Assembly: GCA_964654185.1 (NCBI GenBank)
Contig: CAZZIE010000124.1
Coordinates: 1 to 13,006 of the forward strand
Length of the DNA: 13,006 nt
Direction: 5' to 3'
Source: CAYFQV01 sp964654185
Lineage (GTDB): Bacteria > Spirochaetota > Spirochaetia > DSM-27196 > PWMO01
The notes under the pieces: model-generated
The model's database searches: none
Told to the model about the DNA's origin: nothing
The model's input: the letters and a program-made list of their open reading frames with translations, nothing else
Program-made: the position numbers and the translations under genes
In this document: in pieces, positions 1 to 5,015 of the stretch
Layout of the letters: every line of letters begins with the position of its first letter
How positions within the stretch are numbered: the first letter of the stretch is position 1

Positions 1-139
1 CATCATGATGCCCACGGACCCCCGGTACTTCGTGCTTCGGTCGTCCGCCATCAAGGAGTTGGCGCGCCTGAACGGAGATATCTCCACGATGGTGCCGGAG
101 ATCGTTGCGAAGCGTCTCAAGGAGAAACTGCGCCCCTAG
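1..139 (+). CDS. coaD: Pantetheine-phosphate adenylyltransferase, C-terminal end (partial)
   Basis: Only the last 45 codons are present, read from base 2 to a TAG stop at 137-139; the start lies upstream of the window. The end of the protein includes TDPRYFVLRSSAIKELA, then GDISTMVPEIVAKRL. This matches the C-terminal region of CoaD, where the SSxxIKE segment binds the nucleotide and a GDISxxVP stretch follows. CoaD transfers an adenylyl group from ATP to 4'-phosphopantetheine, the penultimate step of coenzyme A synthesis in the cytoplasm. The neighbour acpP encodes the carrier protein that receives a phosphopantetheine arm from CoA, so the placement is sensible. The rpmF promoter region begins about 80 bases after the stop. 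The call rests on a short piece of protein, but the motif is distinctive. Confidence 0.85.
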   Translation, partial: IMMPTDPRYFVLRSSAIKELARLNGDISTMVPEIVAKRLKEKLRP

Positions 140-158
140 TCCGCTGCGCATCCCGTCC

Positions 159-176
159 GCATCCCGGAGGGGATGC
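159..176 (+). terminator. Possible weak terminator hairpin after coaD
   Basis: GCATCCC (159-165) and GGGATGC (170-176) form a perfect 7-bp stem with the tetraloop GGAG, 20 bases after the coaD stop. No T-run follows, so an intrinsic terminator is doubtful. It may only be a 3'-end stabilising hairpin. Confidence 0.3.
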
Positions 177-218
177 CCGTCGCGGCATCCTGCGGTATCA
201 CCGGTCGGCGACCGACAA

Positions 219-246
219 TTGGTTGACACGACCGGGCCGCTATACT
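219..246 (+). promoter_or_regulatory. Candidate sigma-70 promoter for rpmF-acpP
   Basis: A good -10 element, TATACT, lies at 241-246. The -35 partner with proper spacing is TTGGTT (219-224, 16-base spacer). A perfect TTGACA sits at 223-228, but it is only 12 bases from TATACT; with a 17-base spacer it would pair with the poorer TAAGTT at 246-251. Either arrangement starts transcription around 253-258 and leaves a leader of about 30 bases with the strong Shine-Dalgarno sequence at 266-273. A promoter here is likely; its exact register is not settled. Confidence 0.6.
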
Positions 247-284
247 AAGTTACGACCATTACTCTGAGGAGGATAAGCTCACAT

Positions 285-473
285 ATGGCTGTACCAAAGA
301 AGAAAGCGTCCAAGGCCCGGACCCGACGACGTCGCAAGATCAATCGCAAGCTCGATCTTCCCACGCTTATCACTTCTCCCGAATCGGGTGAAACTGTGAA
401 ACGTCATCGGGTCGATATGAAGTCAGGCTACTACCGGGGTCGAAAAATCTTTGATCCTGAAGAACTTGAATAG
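285..473 (+). CDS. rpmF: 50S ribosomal protein L32, cysteine-free form
   Basis: The product has 62 residues and starts MAVPKKKASKARTRRRR, the basic N-terminus typical of bacterial L32, a component of the large ribosomal subunit. The second half keeps the family outline (SPESGE, then HRVDMKSGYYRGRKI), but the four zinc-ribbon cysteines are replaced: residues 31, 34, 44 and 47 are Ser, Ser, Asp and Ser. This is therefore a zinc-independent L32. In many bacteria such forms are paralogues induced by zinc shortage; here it sits in what looks like the ordinary rpmF locus beside acpP and rnc. The start is supported by GAGGAGGA at 266-273, 11 bases before the ATG. The gene is probably co-transcribed with acpP, 33 bases downstream. 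Confidence 0.96.
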   Translation: MAVPKKKASKARTRRRRKINRKLDLPTLITSPESGETVKRHRVDMKSGYYRGRKIFDPEELE

Positions 474-506
474 CGAAGAGAATCAGCTAACGAGGAGGAT
501 GATTCC

Positions 507-743
507 ATGGATGAACTGTTCGAGAAAATGAAGAAGCTCATTGCCGATAAGCTCGAGGTCGAGGAAAGCAAGATCACCCTCGACTCCTCGTTCCGTCAGG
601 ATCTCGGTGCGGACAGCCTCGATACCTACGAGCTGGTCTACGCCATTGAGGAAGAGATGGGCATCTCGATTCCCGACGAGAAGGCAAACGAGTTCGAGAC
701 AGTTCGCGACGCGCTCGACTACCTGAAGAGCCAGCAGAAGTAA
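507..743 (+). CDS. acpP: Acyl carrier protein
   Basis: The product has 78 residues, the usual length for AcpP, and is acidic and helical. The DSL motif at residues 36-38 (in LGADSLD) holds Ser37, the site to which holo-ACP synthase attaches 4'-phosphopantetheine. ACP then carries growing acyl chains through fatty acid synthesis in the cytoplasm. The helix II segment after the serine (TYELVYAIEEEMGI) is the usual partner-recognition surface. A strong Shine-Dalgarno sequence, GAGGAGGA (492-499), lies 7 bases before the ATG. The gene follows rpmF closely and is probably transcribed from the same promoter. A strong intrinsic terminator 84 bases after the stop closes this transcript. Confidence 0.97.
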   Translation: MDELFEKMKKLIADKLEVEESKITLDSSFRQDLGADSLDTYELVYAIEEEMGISIPDEKANEFETVRDALDYLKSQQK

Positions 744-826
744 CTTCTCATCTTATCCAGGGCGGCCTCCGGAGACGCCACCTCGGCGTCGAGGCGGGTT
801 TCCGGTGCCGTAATTAGACGTTCCTT

Positions 827-863
827 GAGTTCCTCCGGTAAAATCCGGGGGAACTCGTTTTTT
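827..863 (+). terminator. Intrinsic terminator between acpP and rnc
   Basis: GAGTTCCTCCGG (827-838) pairs with CCGGGGGAACTC (845-856) in a 12-bp stem with a single G-U pair and the loop TAAAAT. One G and then six T (858-863) follow. This is a textbook Rho-independent terminator for rpmF-acpP. It lies inside the longest possible rnc reading frame, which argues that rnc starts further downstream. Confidence 0.9.
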
Positions 864-911
864 GTCCCGACAGGTTTGTTGATACCAAAGAAGAGACCTA
901 CGCACTCCGGA

Positions 912-1661
912 ATGAACGGTCGCAGCCGACGAACGGAATCACATTTCACGCCACCTCCGGTAGACGCCGAGCGCCTAAAAGAGCTCCAGCTCTTTGAGAA
1001 GCAGGCGCAGATTCGCTTCAAGAATCGCGAGCTTCTGAACCTCGCCTTCTGTCACCGCTCCTACGCCAACGAGAACGAGCACATGGACAACAACGAGAAA
1101 CTCGAGTTTCTCGGCGACTCCGTTCTCGGTCTGGTCGTGGCCGAGTATCTCTTCGATACCATGACGGACCGTCCCGAGGGGGACCTCGCCAAGATCAAGT
1201 CCTTCGTGGTCAGCGAGGAGGTTCTGGCCGCGGTTGCACACGATCTCCGGGTGGACAACTTCATTCTCATTGGCCGGGGCGAGGAGTACTCGGGGGGCCG
1301 CACCAAGAAGGCTCTCCTTGCGGACGCCATGGAGGCGATCATCGGGGCGTACTTCCTCGATTCAGGGCTGAAGAAGTCCCGCAAGTTCATTCTGGAGCAG
1401 ATCGTTCCGGAAATCGATAAGGTGCGGGAGAACCGCCACAAGAAGGACTACAAGACCCTGCTGCAGGAACTGGTGCAGAAGCGCTTCAAGACCTATCCGA
1501 AGTACACCCTCATGAAGAAGACCGGACCCGATCACAGCAAGACCTTCTGGATGCAAGTACAGGTCAAGGACCGCACCTACGGTCCCGGGAAAGGCAAGAA
1601 CAAGAAGGAAGCGGAGCAACAGGCCGCCCGCCTGGCCTACGAGGCGCTCGGCGACGATTAG
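912..1661 (+). CDS. rnc: Ribonuclease III
   Basis: RNase III cuts double-stranded RNA, including rRNA precursors, structured mRNAs and antisense duplexes. From the ATG at 912 the product has 249 residues, close to the family norm. The RNase III domain carries the signature NEKLEFLGD (61-69), with Glu65 and Asp69, and the second metal-binding set in DAMEAIIGAY, with Asp139 and Glu142. A double-stranded RNA-binding domain follows from about 177 to 247 (YKTLLQELVQKRF through GKNKKEAEQQAARLAYEAL). The frame can be extended upstream to a TTG at 825, but that start lies at the foot of a terminator hairpin. TTG codons at 876 and 879 are also open. No start has a good Shine-Dalgarno sequence. I chose 912 because it is ATG, lies beyond the terminator and leaves a normal N-terminus. 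I see no clear separate promoter. Confidence 0.94.
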   Translation: MNGRSRRTESHFTPPPVDAERLKELQLFEKQAQIRFKNRELLNLAFCHRSYANENEHMDNNEKLEFLGDSVLGLVVAEYLFDTMTDRPEGDLAKIKSFVVSEEVLAAVAHDLRVDNFILIGRGEEYSGGRTKKALLADAMEAIIGAYFLDSGLKKSRKFILEQIVPEIDKVRENRHKKDYKTLLQELVQKRFKTYPKYTLMKKTGPDHSKTFWMQVQVKDRTYGPGKGKNKKEAEQQAARLAYEALGDD

Positions 1662-1721
1662 AGGCTCCTTCGCCGGGAAGCGCTCCTGCGTCCCAACCTC
1701 CCTCCCGTCACATCGCTGCCG

Positions 1722-3104
1722 TCACCGTCCGTCCTCCCGACGGTCCGTCACATCCAGGTGCTCCCGGTGGAAGTTCGCCGCGATGTCCAGAAGGCGCCGG
1801 CGCTCGTTCTGAGCCGGGTCCTCCATTACCGTGTCCAGAAGAAAGTCCAGGACGCGTCCCATAAGGGGGCCGGGCGGTATGCCCGCCTCGGTCTGCAGGT
1901 CGCGGCCGTCAACCGCCAAATCCTTCAGCGACAGCGCGGACTCTTCCGCAAGAACCCGTTGCACCCTTTCGGTGAGCGCGTCCAGATGGCTGTGACGCGG
2001 ATAGCGCCCGGTCTTTCCGTATGCATCGGCCCTCTGAACTGCAATAAGGTCCCACACCGCCTCCGGTCCGACTCGATGAATGAAGCGACGCACCGCGGCA
2101 TCCGACCACTCCGGGGTGTAGTGGATCATGTGCGCGGCCACCAGACGGGAAACGTAGCGCACCGTGCGGGTAGGGAAGCGCAGCCGCGTCAGTATCCTCT
2201 CGGAAAGCTCGGCGGAGCGCTGATCGTGGCCGTGGAAGTGGACAATCTCACCGTCTTCGGTCGTCATGGTGTCGGGCTTGCCGATGTCGTGAAGGAGCGC
2301 TGCAAGCCGAACTTCGCGGCGATCGTGAGGGGCCCCGTCGCAGGCGAGAAGCAGATGGTCAAGGAGATCCGCGACGGCGCCGCCCTCCTGGGGAACTCCC
2401 GCGCAGGCGCTCAGCTCAGGCAGAACGATCTCCAGGATCCCCGTCTCATGCATGACCCGGAAGCCGAGAGAGGGACGCTCCGCTTCGAGCATGCGCACGA
2501 TCTCCTCCCGTATCCGCTCCGCCGCGACCGCCGCCAACGCATCCTTGACGCGGCTGAGCGCAGCGTAGGTTGCATCTTCAATGCGGAATTCGAGCTGCGC
2601 CGCAAACCGGCACGCCCGGAGCAGCCGCAGGCCGTCCTCGCGGAGGCGCTCATCCGGGTCCCCGATTGCGCGAACGAGACCCATACGGATGTCCCGTCTC
2701 CCCTCAAAGGGATCGTAGAGATCTCCCGAGGCGACTTCCACGGCCATGCCGTTCATGGTGAAGTCGCGACGCGAGAGATCCGCGTCGATGTCGCTTTCGA
2801 AGCGCACCGCGTCCGGATGCCGGCCGTCGGAGTACTCGGACTCGCTGCGGAAGGTGGTGACCTCAAAGGGCTCACCCTGAAAAAGAACCGTTACCGTACC
2901 GTGCTCAATCCCGGTGGGAATGACGCGCCTGAAGAGACGCTGCACGTCCTCCGGGCGGGCATCCGTCGCCAGATCGTAGTCTTTCGGCTTTCGTCCCATC
3001 ACGAGGTTGCGCACCGCCCCGCCCACGAGAAAGCACTGGAATCCCGCCTCGTCGAGAATCCGACCAATGCGTTTCACTCTGCGGGGAAGGTTGAAGCCGG
3101 CCAT
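1722..3104 (-). CDS. cca: CCA tRNA nucleotidyltransferase (class II, with HD domain)
   Basis: The product has 460 residues. It belongs to the class II nucleotidyltransferases that add CCA to tRNA 3' ends, or the related poly(A) polymerases. The head domain has GGAVRN (28-33) and the catalytic pair Asp42 and Asp44 in DYDLAT. RRDFTMN follows at 112-118, then EDGLRLLRACRFA (156-168) and ERIREEIVRML (196-206), as in the bacterial family. The C-terminal half holds an HD phosphohydrolase-type domain with LLHDIGKP (His272, Asp273). Both tRNAs in this window lack an encoded CCA, which favours CCA addition over polyadenylation. A near-consensus promoter ends six bases before the ATG and no Shine-Dalgarno sequence is visible, so the mRNA may be leaderless. 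The gene converges with rnc, leaving a 60-base gap. Confidence 0.92.
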   Translation of the reverse strand: MAGFNLPRRVKRIGRILDEAGFQCFLVGGAVRNLVMGRKPKDYDLATDARPEDVQRLFRRVIPTGIEHGTVTVLFQGEPFEVTTFRSESEYSDGRHPDAVRFESDIDADLSRRDFTMNGMAVEVASGDLYDPFEGRRDIRMGLVRAIGDPDERLREDGLRLLRACRFAAQLEFRIEDATYAALSRVKDALAAVAAERIREEIVRMLEAERPSLGFRVMHETGILEIVLPELSACAGVPQEGGAVADLLDHLLLACDGAPHDRREVRLAALLHDIGKPDTMTTEDGEIVHFHGHDQRSAELSERILTRLRFPTRTVRYVSRLVAAHMIHYTPEWSDAAVRRFIHRVGPEAVWDLIAVQRADAYGKTGRYPRHSHLDALTERVQRVLAEESALSLKDLAVDGRDLQTEAGIPPGPLMGRVLDFLLDTVMEDPAQNERRRLLDIAANFHREHLDVTDRREDGR

Positions 3105-3110
3105 CGGCCC

Positions 3111-3138
3111 ATTATCTCAGAGGTGCGGGAGGTGTCAA
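3111..3138 (-). promoter_or_regulatory. Sigma-70 promoter of cca, close to the start codon
   Basis: On the minus strand TTGACA (3138-3133), a 16-base spacer and GATAAT (3116-3111) form a near-consensus promoter. Only six bases (GGGCCG) separate the -10 from the ATG at 3104, so the expected first transcribed base is the A of the start codon or close to it. Confidence 0.8.
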
Positions 3139-3174
3139 CAAACGATCACGCGTCGCGCGTTCCCTTCACAATTC

Positions 3175-3202
3175 AAAAAGGGGCAGCCCGTTGGACTGCC
3201 CC
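3175..3202 (-). terminator. Intrinsic terminator of flaB
   Basis: On the minus strand GGGGCAGTCC (3202-3193) and GGGCTGCCCC (3189-3180) pair in a 10-bp stem with one G-U pair and an AAC loop, followed by five T (3179-3175). It begins 24 bases after the flaB stop and ends flaB transcription before the cca promoter. Confidence 0.92.
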
Positions 3203-3226
3203 TCTTCGCTGTAACAGCTACTCGAT

Positions 3227-4099
3227 CTACTGCAGGAGCTGCAGCACCGTCTGCGGCTGCTGGTTTGCCTGTGCGATCATGGCGGTGGAGGACTGCATGA
3301 GCACCTGGTTCTTCGTGAAGTCCACGATCTCCTTTGCCATGTCGAGGTCGCGGATCTGAGACTCCGAAGCCTGCATATTGTCCGCGCCGATGGCCAGTCC
3401 CTGTTGCGCCGTCTCGAGGCGATTCTGGTACGCGCCGAGGTCGGCGCGCTGCTTCGAGACCTTCTGCAACGCCGCATCGATCACACCGATCGAGATGTTC
3501 GCGTTGTCCGGCGTCGACAGCGAGATGAAGCTCGCGGAGTGGGGGAGCCCTGAGGAGCCCTGAATCCCGAGACCCTGTCCCGTCATCGTGCCGATGTACA
3601 CACGCTCGCGCTGGTCCATGTTCGCTCCAATGTGGAACCACATGCTCCCGGTCACGTTGTTGGTGCCGGTGTCGCGCGCGAAGCGGCCGGTCAGCAGGTT
3701 GCGACCGTTGAACTGCGCGTGCGAGGCAATGCGATTGACCTCGTCCACCATCTGAGAGACTTCGACCTGAATGTACAGGCGGTCTTCAGATGTGTAGATC
3801 CCGTTCGAAGCCTGAACGGCAAGCTCACGCATCCGTTGCAGGATGTCCTGCGTGGACTGCAGATAGCCTTCCGCAGTCTGGATGAAGGAGACGCCGTTCG
3901 CTGCGTTCCGCTCAGCCTGGTTCAAGCCGCGAATCTGGGCGCGCATCTTCTCCGACACAGCGAGACCACTGGCGTCGTCGCCGGCGCGGTTGATGCGCAT
4001 GCCCGAAGACAGCTTCTCAATGTTGCCGTCAAGCTCCGTTGAGTTGAACTTCTGCTGGCGCTGCGCGAACATCGCACTGATGTTGTGATTGATGATCAT
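3227..4099 (-). CDS. flaB: Flagellin FlaB, periplasmic flagellar filament core protein
   Basis: The product has 290 residues, the usual FlaB size. FlaB is exported by the flagellar type III system and polymerises into the core of the spirochaete periplasmic filament. The N-terminal D0/D1 part is typical (MIINHNISAMFAQRQ, then LSSGMRINRAGDDASGLAVSE). A short central region contains MWFHIGANMDQRERVYIGTM, a stretch characteristic of spirochaete FlaB. The C-terminus ends AMIAQANQQPQTVLQLLQ, the helical D0 segment; in Bacillus Hag the corresponding end is where FliW binds. The start is fixed by AAGGAGGA (4111-4104) before the ATG. The frame extends upstream, but that stretch is the leader and a repeat. 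A candidate sigma-28 promoter, two GGA-loop hairpins in the leader and a strong terminator make this a single-gene unit. Confidence 0.97.
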   Translation of the reverse strand: MIINHNISAMFAQRQQKFNSTELDGNIEKLSSGMRINRAGDDASGLAVSEKMRAQIRGLNQAERNAANGVSFIQTAEGYLQSTQDILQRMRELAVQASNGIYTSEDRLYIQVEVSQMVDEVNRIASHAQFNGRNLLTGRFARDTGTNNVTGSMWFHIGANMDQRERVYIGTMTGQGLGIQGSSGLPHSASFISLSTPDNANISIGVIDAALQKVSKQRADLGAYQNRLETAQQGLAIGADNMQASESQIRDLDMAKEIVDFTKNQVLMQSSTAMIAQANQQPQTVLQLLQ

Positions 4100-4117
4100 C
4101 GTATCCTCCTTGATACG
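4100..4117 (-). promoter_or_regulatory. Hairpin enclosing the flaB Shine-Dalgarno (candidate CsrA site 2)
   Basis: On the mRNA, CGUAUC (4117-4112) pairs with GAUACG (4105-4100), leaving AAGGAG as the loop. The whole Shine-Dalgarno core is in this loop and the stem ends directly at the AUG (4099). A GGA in a hairpin loop is the core recognition feature of CsrA/RsmA, and a site over the Shine-Dalgarno is how CsrA blocks flagellin translation in Bacillus. Binding is inferred. Confidence 0.6.
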
Positions 4118-4124
4118 GCTCGGT

Positions 4125-4142
4125 CCGGACATCCGTGTCCGG
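4125..4142 (-). promoter_or_regulatory. Upstream leader hairpin of flaB (candidate CsrA site 1)
   Basis: On the mRNA, CCGGACA (4142-4136) and UGUCCGG (4131-4125) form a perfect 7-bp stem with the loop CGGA. The sequence GGACACGGAUGU matches the in-vitro-selected CsrA consensus RUACARGGAUGU at 10 of 12 positions, with GGA in the loop. It lies 7 bases upstream of the second hairpin, as expected for paired CsrA sites. Confidence 0.6.
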
Positions 4143-4176
4143 TGGGTTGTGCCGACAAACTGCCGGTCATCTTCAA

Positions 4177-4203
4177 GTGTCGGCATCTGAGCGTCCGCCT
4201 TGA
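4177..4203 (-). promoter_or_regulatory. Candidate sigma-28 (FliA) promoter of flaB
   Basis: On the minus strand TCAAGGCG (4203-4196), an 11-base spacer and GCCGACAC (4184-4177) resemble the FliA consensus TAAAGTTT-N11-GCCGATAA, with 6 of 8 matches in the -10 and exact spacing. The -35 is only 4 of 8. Transcription would start near 4170, giving a leader of about 70 bases that includes both hairpins. Confidence 0.55.
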
Positions 4204-4243
4204 GCGGAAGCGCCCTGCCGGAACCCTCAGTACCCGTTTTGAC

Positions 4244-4297
4244 CGCAGTACTCCCAGGACCCACACTACCCGCAGTATCCCCAGGACCCGCACTACC
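4244..4297. repeat. Two 27-bp tandem repeats between flaB and thiN
   Basis: Units 4244-4270 and 4271-4297 differ at three of 27 positions. Each unit is made of three related 9-mers such as CAGTACTCC, CAGGACCCA and CACTACCCG, and a further CAGTACCCG copy lies at 4228-4236. The array sits between the two divergent promoters. I see no coding role. Confidence 0.8.
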
Positions 4298-4305
4298 CGC
4301 GGAAA

Positions 4306-4335
4306 TAGACAGCCGATCAACCCCTGGAGTACTAT
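4306..4335 (+). promoter_or_regulatory. Candidate promoter of thiN, six bases before the ATG
   Basis: TAGACA (4306-4311, 5 of 6 to the -35 consensus), an 18-base spacer and TACTAT (4330-4335, 4 of 6) precede the ATG at 4342 by six bases. This matches the arrangement at cca and would give a leaderless mRNA. A GGAG at 4326-4329 is 12 bases from the ATG and could be a weak Shine-Dalgarno if transcription starts further upstream. Confidence 0.45.
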
Positions 4336-4341
4336 GGCCCA

Positions 4342-4995
4342 ATGAACCGACGAGGGCTGGATGAGTATCGCCGCGTCGACGGCGTGGCGGTCGTCGGGGG
4401 CGAGTACCCGGACCGCGGCAGCCTGGGGCCGTGGTTGCACGAGAATCCGTTCATCGTCGCGGCGGACTCCGGGCTGGAGACCGCGCTCCGCCTTGGATTG
4501 ACACCGTCCGTCGTCGCAGGGGACATGGACTCCATTTCGGACAGGTCGCTCCTGGAGAGCTTCCGGGAAGATCAGGTGCGAACGGTGCCGCCGGAGAAGG
4601 ACGAGACCGATACGGAGCTCGCCCTTGCGGTACTGAAGGAGAGGGGTTGCCACCGGACGCTTATCGTGGGCGGCGGAGGAGGGCGGCTCGACCACCTCCT
4701 CGCGATCCTTGCGCTTTTTGAACGGGATGATCATCCGTCGGCGTGGATCACCTCCCACGATGAAATCATGGCAGTGGACGATGGCATTGATCTTGTCGAT
4801 ATGAAGGGGAACCGAGTTTCGTTCTTCCCAATCGGCCGGGAAACCTGCACCATGCGGTCACAGGGGCTGAAATGGCCCCTCGACACCCTGTCATGGCACC
4901 ACGGCGACCACGGGCTCAGCAACGTCGTTACCGCGGAGCGCGCCGCTGTCGAGATGGTAACGGGCCGGCTCCTGATGGTTCGCCGGCTCGAGTAA
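4342..4995 (+). CDS. thiN: Thiamine pyrophosphokinase
   Basis: The product has 217 residues, the normal size for bacterial thiamine pyrophosphokinase. This cytoplasmic enzyme transfers pyrophosphate from ATP to thiamine to make the cofactor thiamine diphosphate. The family motifs appear in order: AADSG (40-44), VVAGDMDSI (57-65), the acidic DETDTELA (87-94) and GGGGGRLDH (110-118). The C-terminal beta domain carries QGLKWPLD and GLSN, as in known enzymes where this part helps bind thiamine. The acidic motifs position magnesium and ATP. The gene is divergent from flaB and is followed by the DUF5312-like gene after 20 bases, probably in one transcript. No TPP riboswitch is visible upstream. The symbol thiN follows the Bacillus name. 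Confidence 0.93.
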   Translation: MNRRGLDEYRRVDGVAVVGGEYPDRGSLGPWLHENPFIVAADSGLETALRLGLTPSVVAGDMDSISDRSLLESFREDQVRTVPPEKDETDTELALAVLKERGCHRTLIVGGGGGRLDHLLAILALFERDDHPSAWITSHDEIMAVDDGIDLVDMKGNRVSFFPIGRETCTMRSQGLKWPLDTLSWHHGDHGLSNVVTAERAAVEMVTGRLLMVRRLE

Positions 4996-5015
4996 GGACT
5001 CCGGAAGGAGCGGAA

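Noticed and set aside
825..911. TTG start at 825 for rnc
   Set aside because: The codon overlaps the base of a strong terminator stem, has no Shine-Dalgarno, and adds residues unlike RNase III N-termini.
1758..3359. A 533-codon open frame on the plus strand opposite cca
   Set aside because: It is antisense to a complete CCA-adding enzyme with all its motifs, runs into the flaB gene and terminator, and its protein is Arg/His/Pro-rich with no recognisable domain. High-GC shadow.
4151..4184. GCCGACA/TGTCGGC inverted repeat as a hairpin in the flaB leader
   Set aside because: One arm is the candidate -10 element; with a start near 4170 that arm would not be in the RNA. An operator role cannot be excluded.
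4100..4342. N-terminal extension of flaB by 81 codons
   Set aside because: Flagellins begin at MIINHNIS; the extension would cover the Shine-Dalgarno, the leader hairpins, the promoter and a tandem repeat, and it is low-complexity.
4334..4345. Three-codon mini-frame (MAQ, stop) overlapping the thiN ATG, a possible coupling peptide
   Set aside because: Its ATG lies within the candidate -10 of thiN, so it may not be transcribed, and so short a frame is expected by chance. It becomes worth revisiting only if transcription starts upstream of 4326.
4872..5015. Upstream start for the DUF5312-like gene inside thiN
   Set aside because: The extra 48 residues are Arg/Ala/Pro-rich shadow of thiN, and the ATG at 5016 has a clear Shine-Dalgarno.
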